Source: Vulcanimicrobiota bacterium (GTDB lineage: Bacteria; Vulcanimicrobiota; Xenobia; Xenobiales; Xenobiaceae). Taken from it: 64,000 bases of DNA. The notes beneath the pieces were generated by a model. The model had not been told where the DNA came from. It saw nothing but the letters and a program-made list of their open reading frames with translations, and did no database searches. Positions 32,092 to 41,713 of the stretch are shown piece by piece. The stretch lies in the NCBI GenBank assembly GCA_944322965.1, contig CALUQR010000003.1, positions 124,001 through 188,000 on the forward strand, read 5' to 3'. Position 1 is the first letter of the stretch. Every line of letters starts with the position of its first letter. A program made the translations under genes and the position numbers.

Positions 32092-34272
32092 ATGCGTCCA
32101 GGAATTGCCGCCGCCCAGCTTTTGGCAACTAACCCCACCCTCGAGGGAGCTAAATTGGCTCTCCAAGGGCTAGGATTGCGCTTCCCTAGAGGACGGCGCT
32201 TCTCCTATCCTTTAGAGCGCTCGGGAGATCTGCTCTCAGAGGCGGTCGTCTTAAAGGTCAGCCGTCCCTTTATCGCCCACAAGACGGAGTTGGGGGCGGT
32301 CAAGGTGGTAGAGAATCTAAGTTGGGAGACCTTAGAGGAGTTCGCTCAAGGGGTAAGCGAGCGCTTAGGGGCGCCGGTCCAAGAGATCGTAGCGGAAGAG
32401 AAGATCGCCATCCCCGAGGGGGGCGAGCTCCTACTCTCCGTCTTAAACGACCCCTCCTTTGGTCCCACCTTAGTCTTAGGCGAGGGCGGACGCTTGACCG
32501 AGCTGCGCCGCCAGTTGACCCACTGGTCCCCTACCCTCCCCGCCTCCCAGATAGCCGCTCGCTTAGAGAAGCTGCCCCTCGCCCCCCTCTGGTTCCATCC
32601 CTACCGCAACTTGGCCCCCCAGATGGAGGTAGAGCCCTTTAGCCAGCTCCTGGCCGAGTTGGGAGCCATGCTCACCGAGTTTGAGCGCCTGCGTCCAGAT
32701 TTGGCGATCATAGAATTAGAGATCAACCCCTTAGTCTTTAGGCGCGGAGAGGCTATAGCTCTCGATCTCCTCTTCCAAGTCCAGGAGCGGAAGGAGGAGA
32801 AGGCCGCTCCCGGCCACCGCCCCGACTTAGATCGCCTCTTCCGCTCTTTGACCGAGGCTCAGAGCGTAGCCGTAGCTGGGGTTTCTACTAGCAACCCGCA
32901 CAACTTAGGGCGCGTCCTCTTGGGCCGCCTGCGCCATTCCTTTAAGGGTCAGACCTGGGCTATTAATCCCAAGGGGGGCGAATTAGACGGCCACCCCCTC
33001 TTTAAGTCGGTGCGCGATCTGCCCGGGCCGCCCGACGTCTTAGTCTTGGCCCTCTCCGCCCGCTGGACGGCCCCCACCTTAAAGGAGGCCTACGCTACCT
33101 TTGGGGATCGTTTAGGGACGGTCTTAATGTTGGCCTCCGGCTTCGATGAGACTAGCGGCGGCCAAGAGTTAGGGCGCGAATTGCGCCAGGTAGTCGACTC
33201 CTTAGGCTCTATCCCCGTCTTAGGGCCCAATACTATGGCCCTCTACGCCCAGACGGGCAGCCCGGGAGACGTGCAGATCGATTTCTTGCCCGCGGGCCGA
33301 GTCCAGATCCCCTCCTTTGCCGATCCGAAGCGCAACGATGTGGCCCTCATCTTCCAAAGTGGGGCCCGCTTCGCCTCCTGCTTAGACGTCCTGCCCGGCT
33401 TAGGCTTCCGCTGGTCGCTGATGGTGGGCAACGCCTACCAGACGGATGTGGCCGACGGTTTAGCTCTGGCAGCCCGCGATCCGGGGGTCAAGGTAGCCGC
33501 CCTCTACTTAGAGGGGGTGCGCCAAGGCGCGGGCCAACGCCTCTTAGAGGCTATCGCCGCCTGTCGCCGGGCGGGCAAGTGGGTCATTATCCAAAAGGGC
33601 GGGCAGACGGCCCAGGGGGCCAGCACCGCCCAATCGCACACCGCCTCTATGAGCGGCTCCCACCAGATCTTTAAGGATTTAGTGAGCCAGGCCGGGGCCC
33701 ACATCGTAGAGTTGGAGAGCGAATTTAGAGATCTCTTGCGCTTAGCCTCGCTCTACGCCCATAAGCCTCTGCGCGGCAAACGCATCTTTGCCCTCAATAG
33801 CGCCGGTTACGAGGGGGTGCTGCTCTCCGACGCCCTAGCTCGGGGCGGCTTAGAGTTGCCCAAACCGGGCCCCTCCGTCTCGGCCGTCTTGCAACCTTAT
33901 TTAGGCTCCGTCTTAGATAGTACTAATAACCCCGCCGACGTAGGCCCGGCCACCCCTGACGCCGCCTACGGGGAGGCCCTGCGCGCGGCCTTAGAGACGG
34001 GCGCTTACGACGGGGCCTTAGTAGCCGTTATGCCCCACGGCAACGGCATGGAGGGGACCTTCCCTCCCTACGACGCCCGTCCGGAGCTTTTGGGACCCTC
34101 CCTCTTGGCTATCGCCGCCCAGTATCCGCAACCGATCGTGGTCTCCGTCAATGGCGGGCGCGAGTACGAGCCCTTCCGCCGCTATTTGGAGGACGGCGGT
34201 TTGGCCGTCTTCCCGGAGGCGGAGCGCGCGGCCCGAGCCTTAGCTAAGTTCTGGGCCCTCGAGAACCCTTAA
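32092..34272 (+). CDS. NDP-forming acyl-CoA synthetase, ATP-grasp domain first
   Basis: 726 aa. It interconverts acyl-CoA, ADP and phosphate with acid, CoA and ATP. The N-terminal 1-240 is the ATP-grasp (beta) part (VVLKVSRPFIAHKTELGAVK, EIVAEE, IIELEINPLVF), and the rest is the CoA-binding and ligase (alpha) part (SVAVAGVSTSNPHNLGRV, GPNTMALY, HTASMSGSH with the phospho-His). The usual fused enzymes are alpha then beta, but beta-then-alpha fusions are also known. HTASMSG deviates from the common HTGALAG but keeps the His. The end overlaps hpnI tail to tail: the palindrome TTAA at 34269-34272 is the stop codon of both. Confidence 0.88.
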   Translation: MRPGIAAAQLLATNPTLEGAKLALQGLGLRFPRGRRFSYPLERSGDLLSEAVVLKVSRPFIAHKTELGAVKVVENLSWETLEEFAQGVSERLGAPVQEIVAEEKIAIPEGGELLLSVLNDPSFGPTLVLGEGGRLTELRRQLTHWSPTLPASQIAARLEKLPLAPLWFHPYRNLAPQMEVEPFSQLLAELGAMLTEFERLRPDLAIIELEINPLVFRRGEAIALDLLFQVQERKEEKAAPGHRPDLDRLFRSLTEAQSVAVAGVSTSNPHNLGRVLLGRLRHSFKGQTWAINPKGGELDGHPLFKSVRDLPGPPDVLVLALSARWTAPTLKEAYATFGDRLGTVLMLASGFDETSGGQELGRELRQVVDSLGSIPVLGPNTMALYAQTGSPGDVQIDFLPAGRVQIPSFADPKRNDVALIFQSGARFASCLDVLPGLGFRWSLMVGNAYQTDVADGLALAARDPGVKVAALYLEGVRQGAGQRLLEAIAACRRAGKWVIIQKGGQTAQGASTAQSHTASMSGSHQIFKDLVSQAGAHIVELESEFRDLLRLASLYAHKPLRGKRIFALNSAGYEGVLLSDALARGGLELPKPGPSVSAVLQPYLGSVLDSTNNPADVGPATPDAAYGEALRAALETGAYDGALVAVMPHGNGMEGTFPPYDARPELLGPSLLAIAAQYPQPIVVSVNGGREYEPFRRYLEDGGLAVFPEAERAARALAKFWALENP

Positions 34273-35426
34273 GCTTGGGCTTCTCGCTCCACTAACTTAC
34301 CCTCTGGGGTGACCTGATAGCAGCGCTCACCCCAGCGGACCTCGCTCCCTAACCAGGAGAGGGCCCAGAGGATCAAATAGAAGAAGTCCTTCACGGGGGC
34401 GGCCAAGACGCCCCAACCTACGCGCCAACTGCCCGCCAAGATATTCCAGTTACAAAAGCCGGTAAAGAGGCGGGTCAGGAGCCAGAAGTAGGCTAAATAG
34501 CGGGCCCACCAATATTGGGCTCCGCAACAGAGCATGAGCGCCGACCACAAAAAGCCCTGAGTAATGAGGAAGGCGCAGAAGCCGCCCGGGCGCGAGATGC
34601 GGTAGGTGCGCATCCAACGCAGTTGGTGCAAGAAATAATCCTTAAAGCTCATGGGCGGCAAGACGTCCTCTACTACCTCGGTAGCTAAAGCTACCTGGCG
34701 CCCGCTCTGGGCTACGCGATAACCCAATTGGTAATCGTCGGCCAGGTAATCTTTAATGGCCTCTAAGCCCCCGATCTCTTCTAAGGTGGAGCGCTTGAGG
34801 AGCATTACCGCCCCCAGAGCGAATTTTAAGCCCTCTACTAAGCGGGCTACCAAGACGGAGCTGACAAAATCGCAGACTGAGAGGGCCTCCAAGAGGGCGC
34901 CGGGGGTAGAGAAGCGCTTGACGATATAGAGGCAAGTGACCATACCCACCCGCTTATCGTATACTAAGGGGGTCATAGCCCGCTGCAAGAGGAGGGGCGA
35001 AGCTACCATATCGGCGTCCGAGATCATCACGTACTCGTAACGCATAGCGCGCTGGGCGGGAATACAGACCGCCAATTTGCGGTTGGCCGCCTCCACTTCC
35101 GCGCAAGAGAAATCGACGGGCGCGGTGAGATCGTTAGGGAGGAACTCGTGCGAGATCTGGGCCTTAGAGTCTAAGGCTAAGATAACCTGTTGGGGGGCGG
35201 GATAATCCTGCTCTAAAAAGGAGCGCAGCCCTTGCCACTCGCCAGGGTCCTTAGGCAATTGGACTAAAGGCTTCAACTGACTGACGCTAGGCCAACACTC
35301 TACGGGCACATCTAAATCGAAGCGGGCTCGCTGGTAATTGAATTGGCAGGTCAGAAAGAAGCTCAAAAAGAGATAGGCGCAAGAGGCTAAGACTAAGAGG
35401 GCGAAGATACAAGTAGCGATCAACAT
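34269..35426 (-). CDS. hpnI: Hopanoid biosynthesis glycosyltransferase HpnI
   Basis: 385 aa, GT21-like family 2 glycosyltransferase. An N-terminal membrane helix and several C-terminal ones surround a cytoplasmic catalytic domain. SDADMVAS carries the metal-binding DxD-type site, and YLADDYQLGYR with HQLRWMRTYR gives the D...QxxRW pattern. In known pathways HpnI adds N-acetylglucosamine to bacteriohopanetetrol. It is last in a three-gene run hpnA-hpnG-hpnI. Confidence 0.85.
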   Translation of the reverse strand: MLIATCIFALLVLASCAYLFLSFFLTCQFNYQRARFDLDVPVECWPSVSQLKPLVQLPKDPGEWQGLRSFLEQDYPAPQQVILALDSKAQISHEFLPNDLTAPVDFSCAEVEAANRKLAVCIPAQRAMRYEYVMISDADMVASPLLLQRAMTPLVYDKRVGMVTCLYIVKRFSTPGALLEALSVCDFVSSVLVARLVEGLKFALGAVMLLKRSTLEEIGGLEAIKDYLADDYQLGYRVAQSGRQVALATEVVEDVLPPMSFKDYFLHQLRWMRTYRISRPGGFCAFLITQGFLWSALMLCCGAQYWWARYLAYFWLLTRLFTGFCNWNILAGSWRVGWGVLAAPVKDFFYLILWALSWLGSEVRWGERCYQVTPEGKLVEREAQA

Positions 35427-35438
35427 AGGCGCTAAAGT

Positions 35439-36233
35439 CTACAAGTAGTAAGCGAGATTAGGTAGGTAAAAAGCTAAGAACCGGGCCAAATTGCGGGCCG
35501 CGCGGGGGGCCTCATAGCCTAGGCGGCACAATCCCCACAGCGCTCCCGGATGGCGCAAGAGGGCGGCTGCAATTTGGAAACGGTCTACTTGGCCGCGATC
35601 GTCTAAGAGCGGTCCAAAATCTAAGGGCATCCCCCGGTCGGCGGGGTCGCTGACGACCTTCACCCCGCCCCAAGGTAGGGAGAACTCCTTAGCCACGGAG
35701 GCGATAGAGCTCAACTCCATATCGACTATATCGGCCCCGAAGGTAGAGCGGATCTTGGCCTTAGCACGCACCGTATCTACGATCTGGGGGGTAGTGAGGG
35801 CCGTCCCGCTGGTTATGGGGAAGAGCTGCTCTGCGGGCAAGTGCTGGCAGCAGGCCTCCCGGGCCCCGTAAAAAGCTTGCAGACAGATGAGGGAGGGCTG
35901 GGCGTAGACCCCATCGAGGAGCGTCTCTAAACCCACGATCTCCCCGCTACGCAATTCGGGAGCCAAGCCCCCGCAGAAACCGGCCGAGAGTAGGCAACAG
36001 GGCTTAAAGCGGCGCACGATGGCCCGAGCCGCCCACTGAGCCCGCTGGGGCCCCATCCCAGAGATACAAGCTAGGACGCGCACCCCATCTAAACGGAGAT
36101 GCCAGATAGTGGGAGCGGGGCTACCTATCCCCTCTAAGGGTACCCCCCACCGCCACTGAGAAGAGCACAGACTCAAGAAGGGTTCTAACTCCTCCCGGGT
36201 GGCCATAAAAAGAGCGATGGCTTTACTTTCCAT
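35439..36233 (-). CDS. hpnG: Hopanoid-associated nucleoside phosphorylase HpnG
   Basis: 264 aa, PNP/MTAN superfamily: SAGFCGGL, VDMELSSIASVA (active-site Glu) and VKVVSDPADRGMPLDF. HpnG removes adenine from adenosylhopane, made by HpnH, to give ribosylhopane on the way to bacteriohopanetetrol. It overlaps hpnA by 11 bp and is 12 bp from hpnI, so translation is coupled. Confidence 0.88.
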   Translation of the reverse strand: MESKAIALFMATREELEPFLSLCSSQWRWGVPLEGIGSPAPTIWHLRLDGVRVLACISGMGPQRAQWAARAIVRRFKPCCLLSAGFCGGLAPELRSGEIVGLETLLDGVYAQPSLICLQAFYGAREACCQHLPAEQLFPITSGTALTTPQIVDTVRAKAKIRSTFGADIVDMELSSIASVAKEFSLPWGGVKVVSDPADRGMPLDFGPLLDDRGQVDRFQIAAALLRHPGALWGLCRLGYEAPRAARNLARFLAFYLPNLAYYL

Positions 36234-37254
36234 TAGAGCTTGGGCCTCTCTTCACCAAAGGGGTCTCCGGAGCGTAACCGTGGTCCACAAACCACCGTAC
36301 CGCTCCCTCCAAAGCGCGGCGCACTGGGCGCGGTTCGTAACCTAACTCGCGCTGAGCGCGCTTCCAACTAAAGTACATAATCTTGCGGGCCATCTTCACC
36401 CCATCTAAGGGCACGCTGGGCGGGCGCTTGAGGATATGGGTGGAGATCCAAGTGTCGGCCCAGCCTACGACGTAAGCCACCCACCAGGGCAATTGCACTT
36501 TAGGAGCCGCCAAGCCGCTAATATCGGCCAGCTCCAAAAGGATCTGTTGCAAGCTCATATCGTAGCCCCCCAGGATGTAGCGCCTCCCTCGCGCTCCCTT
36601 TTGGGCGGCTAGGATATGGCCCCGGCAGACGTCCTCCACGTCGACTAAGTTGAGGCCGGTATTGAGGTAAGCGGGCATACCGCCCCTCAAAAAGCGGGTA
36701 ATAATCTGCCCGGTATCGGTAGGTTTGAGGTCGCCCGGACCGATGGGAGTAGAAGGGTTGACGACTACCACATCTTGACCCTGTTGGGCGGCTTCCATAG
36801 CCACCCGCTCCCCCAGGAATTTAGAGCGCTTATAGTGGCCCACCATATCCTCTAGAGAGACGGGGGTATCCTCATCCCCCACCCCGCCTCCGGCGGGGAT
36901 GCCCACCGCGGCTACGGAGGAGGTGACTACTACCCGCTTGACCCCCGCCTGGCGGGCGGCCTCTAAGAGATGGCGCGTCCCCTCCACATTGGAGTCGTAG
37001 AGCTCTTGGGGATCTTTGACCCACAGCCGGTAGTCGGCGGCGCAATGGTAGACTAAATCGATCCCCTGGCAGGCGGCTAAGAGGGAGTCGTAGGAGCGCA
37101 GATCTCCCGGGGCGGGCTCGTAATCGAGCCCTTGCAACTGGCTGAGATTGGAGCTAGGGCGCAGGAGCAGACGCACCTTCTCCCCCTCCTGACAGAGGAG
37201 GCGGGCTAGGTGTCCTCCCACAAAGCCGCTCCCCCCCGTAATTAAGATGGCCAT
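36223..37254 (-). CDS. hpnA: Hopanoid-associated sugar epimerase HpnA
   Basis: 343 aa, extended short-chain dehydrogenase. LITGGSGFVGGHLARLL gives the GxxGxxG nucleotide site, and GHYKRSKFLGE carries the YxxxK pair. SSVAAVGIP and NPSTPIGPGDLKPTDTGQII (parted) are typical of the HpnA family. Its exact reaction in hopanoid synthesis is unproven. HpnH and squalene-hopene cyclase are not in the window. Confidence 0.9.
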   Translation of the reverse strand: MAILITGGSGFVGGHLARLLCQEGEKVRLLLRPSSNLSQLQGLDYEPAPGDLRSYDSLLAACQGIDLVYHCAADYRLWVKDPQELYDSNVEGTRHLLEAARQAGVKRVVVTSSVAAVGIPAGGGVGDEDTPVSLEDMVGHYKRSKFLGERVAMEAAQQGQDVVVVNPSTPIGPGDLKPTDTGQIITRFLRGGMPAYLNTGLNLVDVEDVCRGHILAAQKGARGRRYILGGYDMSLQQILLELADISGLAAPKVQLPWWVAYVVGWADTWISTHILKRPPSVPLDGVKMARKIMYFSWKRAQRELGYEPRPVRRALEGAVRWFVDHGYAPETPLVKRGPSSNGK

Positions 37255-37357
37255 CGCTCTTCACACTCTTCCACTAACTTGACTTCCCGCCGCCCCACCT
37301 TTAGGGGCGCCTTTCTAGCTTAGGAGAGACTCCCCTACCCTTCCTCAGCAAAAAGAT

Positions 37358-37402
37358 GGAAAAAGGGAGGGCTAGAGCGGCCTCAGAGCCTCTCCGCCGC
37401 TC
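37358..37402 (-). terminator. Terminator downstream of kamA
   Basis: Minus strand GAGCGGC (37402-37396) with GCCGCTC (37381-37375), then CCCTCCCTTTTTCC. It separates kamA from hpnA. Confidence 0.65.
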
Positions 37403-37427
37403 CCTTCTCGGCGCGGGAATCTAAGCG

Positions 37428-38828
37428 TTACTTACTGCAGACTTGGCGCTGCTGCTCGCCCTTCCAGAAGGCTTGGCCCTCTTCGGGTAAGGTGTAGACC
37501 GGATCGTAGTAGGTATACTTATACTTGGTGGCTTCGGGATCGTCGGCCTCCAAGACGGTGCGGTAATTCTTAGTCCAGTAAGAGATGCCCAAGGTGCGAT
37601 CGTAGCTAGCCACCTGATGGACCCAGCGCTTCCCTACGTAAGGCACGTCGCAGACGACGCGCGGGGTGGCGTAACCGGGCAGGTAACCCATAATATCGTG
37701 CTGCAGCTGCTGAGCTTCGGCTACCGAGAGGCGCCAGTGCTCGGAGTTGGGGATCATGTCGCACATATAGAAGTAGTAGGGCATGATCTTAGCGTGGTCG
37801 ATGAGCATGAAGCAGAGATCTAACATGTCGTGGGCCTGGCTATTGACGCCCCGCAAGAGCACCCCTTGGTTGCGCACGTCGCGGTAACCCATATCTAAGA
37901 TCTTCTGCACCGCCTTAGCCACTAAGGGGGTAATTTGACTGGCGTGGTTGACGTGAGTATGGACGGCGATCTGCACCCCGCGCTGGCGAGCCTTCTTGGC
38001 GATGCGCTCTAAGGAAGCTAAGACCTCATCCTGGAGGAAATGCTGGGGCAGAGCCTGGAGGGCCTTAGAGGCTAAACGCACGTCGCGGATATTGGGAATA
38101 TCCAAAAGCTGCAAGACGAAATCTTCCAAGACGGAGACGGGCAAGTTAGCGATGTCGCCGCCCGAGACTACTACGTCGCGCACCGAAGGGGTGGCCCGCA
38201 AGTAATCTAACATAGCCTGGAAGCGGTCTTTTTGCTTCATCTGGAAGCGGTACTTGGTAATATTGGGCATATTGTTGCCTACCAAGTCCATGCGCGTGCA
38301 GTGGGCGCAATACTGGGGGCAGGTGGTCAAGAGCTCGGCCAAGACCTTAGTGGGGTAGCGGTGGGTCAAGCCCTCTACGGCCCACATCTCCGCCTCGTGT
38401 AAGCTGTCGCGGGAGGCTTTGGGATGGCAGGACCAGACGGGATGGCGATCGCTCAAAGCGGGCACCATGTAGCGGCGCACCGGATCGTTACGCAGGTCCT
38501 TCTCATTCATGCAGTTGATCATCTGGGGCGGAATGAGCATGGACATCATGGCGTGGCGCTCGATGTCGGCCTGAATATCGTCTAAGAACTCCTGGTCGGC
38601 GTAGGGTCCCCAAACTTGGGCCAGTTCCCGCAGATTCTTGATAGAATGCTGACGCTGCCAGAGGGCGCTCTCCCACTCTTCCTGGGTGACGTTGGCGTAA
38701 GCGGGCCAACGCTTCCAATCGGGTTCGCGGAACTCATAGCGCGGGGGATAGACGTAAGGTTGGTCGGGACGAACCGTCTGCCCGGCCTGCTGGGCGTTAG
38801 TCCTGGTAATCTCTTGCGTCTCTTGCAT
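37428..38828 (-). CDS. kamA: KamA-family lysine (or glutamate) 2,3-aminomutase, radical SAM
   Basis: The ATG at 38828 is preferred; the open frame starts with TTG at 38870, and an ATG at 38858 is possible. 466 aa. Cluster cysteines CPQYCAHC (170, 174, 177) follow the radical SAM CxxxCxxC pattern. Gly-rich VVVSGGDIANL, LLRGVNSQAHDM and CDVPYVGKRW (PLP Lys and an Asp near it) are present. The enzyme moves the amino group of lysine to give beta-lysine. The closely related glutamate 2,3-aminomutase cannot be excluded by eye. No ablB acetyltransferase or lysine fermentation genes are next to it. It lies downstream of clpC on the same strand but with a GC hairpin between. Confidence 0.85.
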   Translation of the reverse strand: MQETQEITRTNAQQAGQTVRPDQPYVYPPRYEFREPDWKRWPAYANVTQEEWESALWQRQHSIKNLRELAQVWGPYADQEFLDDIQADIERHAMMSMLIPPQMINCMNEKDLRNDPVRRYMVPALSDRHPVWSCHPKASRDSLHEAEMWAVEGLTHRYPTKVLAELLTTCPQYCAHCTRMDLVGNNMPNITKYRFQMKQKDRFQAMLDYLRATPSVRDVVVSGGDIANLPVSVLEDFVLQLLDIPNIRDVRLASKALQALPQHFLQDEVLASLERIAKKARQRGVQIAVHTHVNHASQITPLVAKAVQKILDMGYRDVRNQGVLLRGVNSQAHDMLDLCFMLIDHAKIMPYYFYMCDMIPNSEHWRLSVAEAQQLQHDIMGYLPGYATPRVVCDVPYVGKRWVHQVASYDRTLGISYWTKNYRTVLEADDPEATKYKYTYYDPVYTLPEEGQAFWKGEQQRQVCSK

Positions 38829-38867
38829 ACTATCTAATCCATCCTTTTTATAAACCATTCCCCTCCC

Positions 38868-38898
38868 CAAAGGCCCGGCCCCCGGGTCCGGGGCCTGG
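38868..38898 (-). terminator. GC-rich hairpin between clpC and kamA
   Basis: Minus strand GGCCCCGGACCCGGGGGCC followed by GGGCCTTTGG. It could fold as a stem of about 7 bp. The T-run is short, so termination is likely only partial. Confidence 0.5.
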
Positions 38899-38967
38899 TC
38901 CAGAAAGGGGATAACTCCTTCTCTCTACCCCCTCCTCCGTCCCTTCTTTTTGGCCTTTTCGGCTCCG

Positions 38968-41577
38968 TTAGTCGATGAGGGTAAAGACTAACATAAACTC
39001 CTCTTCCTCGGAGTCGGAATCGGCCTTGGGGTTAGCGGAGGACTTACCCAACATCCCCTCCGCCTCGCGGGCGGCCAGCTCCGCCTTATCCTCTTCGCGC
39101 AAGTCGACCAAGATGTGGCTGCCCTCCGGGAATTGGCCGTCTATCACCAGGTCGGCTAAGGGATCCTCCAACATGCGCTGGATAGCCCGGCGCAAGGGGC
39201 GAGCTCCATACTGGGGCTCGTGGCAGGAGGCGACTAAAGCCCGCTTAGCGTCGGGCGTCACCTCTAAGTAACGCTTAGAGGTACTGAGCTCCTTGCGCAC
39301 CTTATCTAACATAATATCGACGATCTTCAAGAGATCTTCGGTCTCTAAACTGTGGAAGACGACGGAGGCGTCTAAACGGTTGAGGAACTCGGGCTTAAAG
39401 ACCTGCTTCGTCTCCTCTAAGACCTTCTTCTTCATCCGCTCAAAGCGCACTTGGGGGGAACCGTCGTCGCGGTTGGCCCTAAAGCCCATATTGGAGCTGG
39501 GATCGGGGTTGGCGAAACCGATATTGGAGGTCAAGATGACCACCACATTCTTAAAGTCGACTACGTGGCGCTTAGAGTCGGTCAGACGCCCCTCATCCAT
39601 AATCTGCAGGAGGATATTGAAGATGTCGGGGTGGGCCTTTTCGATCTCATCGAAGAGGATGACCGAGTACGGTTTGCGGCGCACGGCGTCGGTCAGTTCG
39701 CCCCCTTCGTCGTAGCCTACGTAACCCGGGGCCGCGCCGTACATGCGGGAGACGGTAAATTTCTCGGAGTACTCCGACATATCCATGCGGATGAGGGCGT
39801 TCTCATCGTCGAAGAGGAACTGGGCCAGGGTGCGGGCCAATTCCGTCTTACCGACGCCCGTAGGTCCCAAGAAGAGGAAGGAGCCGATGGGCTTATTGGG
39901 GTCTTTGAGGCCCGCCCGAGCCCGCTTAATAGCTCGACTCACCACCTTGATAGGCTCGTCTTGGCCGATGACCCGCTGGTGGAGGATCTCCTCGATCTTA
40001 GCTAAGCGGGCGGCTTCATTTTGACTGACGCTATTTAAGGGGACCCCGGACATTAAGGAGACGACGTAGGCCACCGTCTCCGGCTTGACTACCGGGCGCA
40101 CCCCCATTTCCCGCTTATCCTCTTCCACTACTAAGCGCTCGCGCCACTCGTTCTCTAAACGCTCTAAGACCTTGCGGGCGCCTTCCTCCCGCTCTTGGAG
40201 CTGGGCGGCCAATTCAAAGTCTTCGTCGCCAATGGCCTCGTGGCGCTGGCGGGCCAGTTCGCGCACCTCTTGGTCTTGGGCTACCAGCTCTTGGGGCTTA
40301 TCGGACTGGGCCAGGCTGACGCGGCTACAGGCCTCGTCGATAACGTCTATAGCCTTATCGGGTAAGAGGCGATCGGGGATATAACGGTCGGCTAAGCGCA
40401 CGGCCTCCTTAATGGCCTCCTCGGAGATGTCCACGCAGTGGAAGCTCTCGTAGCGGTCGCGCAGGCCGGCGATGATGCGGCAGGTCTCCTCTTGGGTAGG
40501 TTCCTTGACGTCCACCGTCTGGAAGCGGCGCTCTAAGGCCGGATCCTTCTCGATATATTTGGCGTACTCGCTGACGGTAGTGGCCCCAATACATTGGAAC
40601 TCACCCCGGGAGAGGGCCGGCTTCAGGACGCTAGAGGCGTCTAAGCCCCCTTCGCTATCGCCCGCCCCCACTAAGGAGTGGATCTCGTCGATAAAGAGGA
40701 TGACCCGGGCCTTGCTATTGGTGAGCTCTTTGAGGATCTTATTTAAGCGCTCTTCGAAGTCGCCCCGGTAGCGGGTGCCGGCTACCACTCCGGAGAGGGA
40801 GAGGGAGCAGACGCGCATCCCGCGCAACTTCTCGGGCACTTCGCCGCTAATAATGCGCTGGGCCAGCCCCTCGACGATGGCCGTCTTGCCTACCCCGGGA
40901 TCGCCCACTAAGACGGGGTTACACTTATTGCGCCGGGAGAGGACCATAATCACCCGCTCTAACTCGTCGTGACGCCCGATTAAAGGGTCCAACTTACCTT
41001 CGGAGGCCAGTTTGGTGAGGTCGCGGCAGTAATTATCTAAGGTGGGGGTCTTAACCACGCTCCGCTTGGGCGGACTGGCGGGACGACCGCCTACCGGCTC
41101 TTTCCCTTCAACGGCGGCGCTCTGGCTCTGCTTATCCATGAGGGTCGTCACTTGGGATTTGAGCTGGGCGATAATCTCCGGACCCCAATCCTCTAAGAGG
41201 CGGTTGAGGACGCTGTGGGGCTCGGAGGGGCGGTCGTTCTCCTCTAAGAGGGCCAACAGGAGGGCCTCGCAGCCTACCGTATTCTGCTGGTAGCGGCGCG
41301 AAATTTTAAAGGCCTCTTGGATGATGCGCTTGGCCGATTTGGTGAAGATCATCCCCTGGCGCTCGTAGGTAGAGTGAGGGGTCAACTCCTCGACGATAGT
41401 GCGCATGGCCTCCAGGCTGACCCCGCTCTTTTCTAAGAGCTCGCTGACCTGGCTCCCCCGCAAGGCGGCCAGCCCCATAAGCAGATGTTCGGCTCCGATG
41501 GAATTGCTCCCCAAAGCCTTAGCTTCCTCTCGAGCGCAGACGATCGAAGCTCTAGCTTCACGCGAAAAAGGTTCCAT
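38968..41577 (-). CDS. clpC: ClpC ATPase (HSP100 chaperone)
   Basis: The ATG at 41577 is preferred over the GTG at 41583; 869 aa. Order: Clp_N repeats ([19 protein letters not shown]), AAA1 with [13 protein letters not shown] (about 215), a middle region with a UVR-type motif ([15 protein letters not shown]), AAA2 with [13 protein letters not shown] (about 560) and a ClpP-loop MGF tripeptide near 690. The UVR motif and the lack of a long ClpB-type coiled coil indicate ClpC, which unfolds proteins for ClpP. The acidic tail ([16 protein letters not shown]) is unusual. No ctsR or mcsAB lie next to it. Confidence 0.93.
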   Translation of the reverse strand: MEPFSREARASIVCAREEAKALGSNSIGAEHLLMGLAALRGSQVSELLEKSGVSLEAMRTIVEELTPHSTYERQGMIFTKSAKRIIQEAFKISRRYQQNTVGCEALLLALLEENDRPSEPHSVLNRLLEDWGPEIIAQLKSQVTTLMDKQSQSAAVEGKEPVGGRPASPPKRSVVKTPTLDNYCRDLTKLASEGKLDPLIGRHDELERVIMVLSRRNKCNPVLVGDPGVGKTAIVEGLAQRIISGEVPEKLRGMRVCSLSLSGVVAGTRYRGDFEERLNKILKELTNSKARVILFIDEIHSLVGAGDSEGGLDASSVLKPALSRGEFQCIGATTVSEYAKYIEKDPALERRFQTVDVKEPTQEETCRIIAGLRDRYESFHCVDISEEAIKEAVRLADRYIPDRLLPDKAIDVIDEACSRVSLAQSDKPQELVAQDQEVRELARQRHEAIGDEDFELAAQLQEREEGARKVLERLENEWRERLVVEEDKREMGVRPVVKPETVAYVVSLMSGVPLNSVSQNEAARLAKIEEILHQRVIGQDEPIKVVSRAIKRARAGLKDPNKPIGSFLFLGPTGVGKTELARTLAQFLFDDENALIRMDMSEYSEKFTVSRMYGAAPGYVGYDEGGELTDAVRRKPYSVILFDEIEKAHPDIFNILLQIMDEGRLTDSKRHVVDFKNVVVILTSNIGFANPDPSSNMGFRANRDDGSPQVRFERMKKKVLEETKQVFKPEFLNRLDASVVFHSLETEDLLKIVDIMLDKVRKELSTSKRYLEVTPDAKRALVASCHEPQYGARPLRRAIQRMLEDPLADLVIDGQFPEGSHILVDLREEDKAELAAREAEGMLGKSSANPKADSDSEEEEFMLVFTLID

Positions 41578-41646
41578 ACTCACTCTCTTCTAAGACCCGC
41601 TAAGTTGACGTCCCGAGCGCTAAAAGAGCGGGCCCACCTCACTTCT

Positions 41647-41680
41647 TCCTAAATTCGTCAGCGGAGTTCTAGGAAGGTAG
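41647..41680 (-). terminator. Possible terminator of A1
   Basis: CTTCCTA (41647) and TAGGAAG (41674) form a 7-bp stem with a long loop. On the minus strand CCGCTCTTTTAG follows somewhat later. Weak. Confidence 0.35.
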
Positions 41681-41713
41681 AGACGGGCCCTGCTTTAGGG
41701 GAGGGAGAATCTA

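Noticed and set aside
39451-40005. 184-codon plus-strand ORF inside clpC
   Set aside because: Antisense shadow of a long, fully motif-supported clpC gene.
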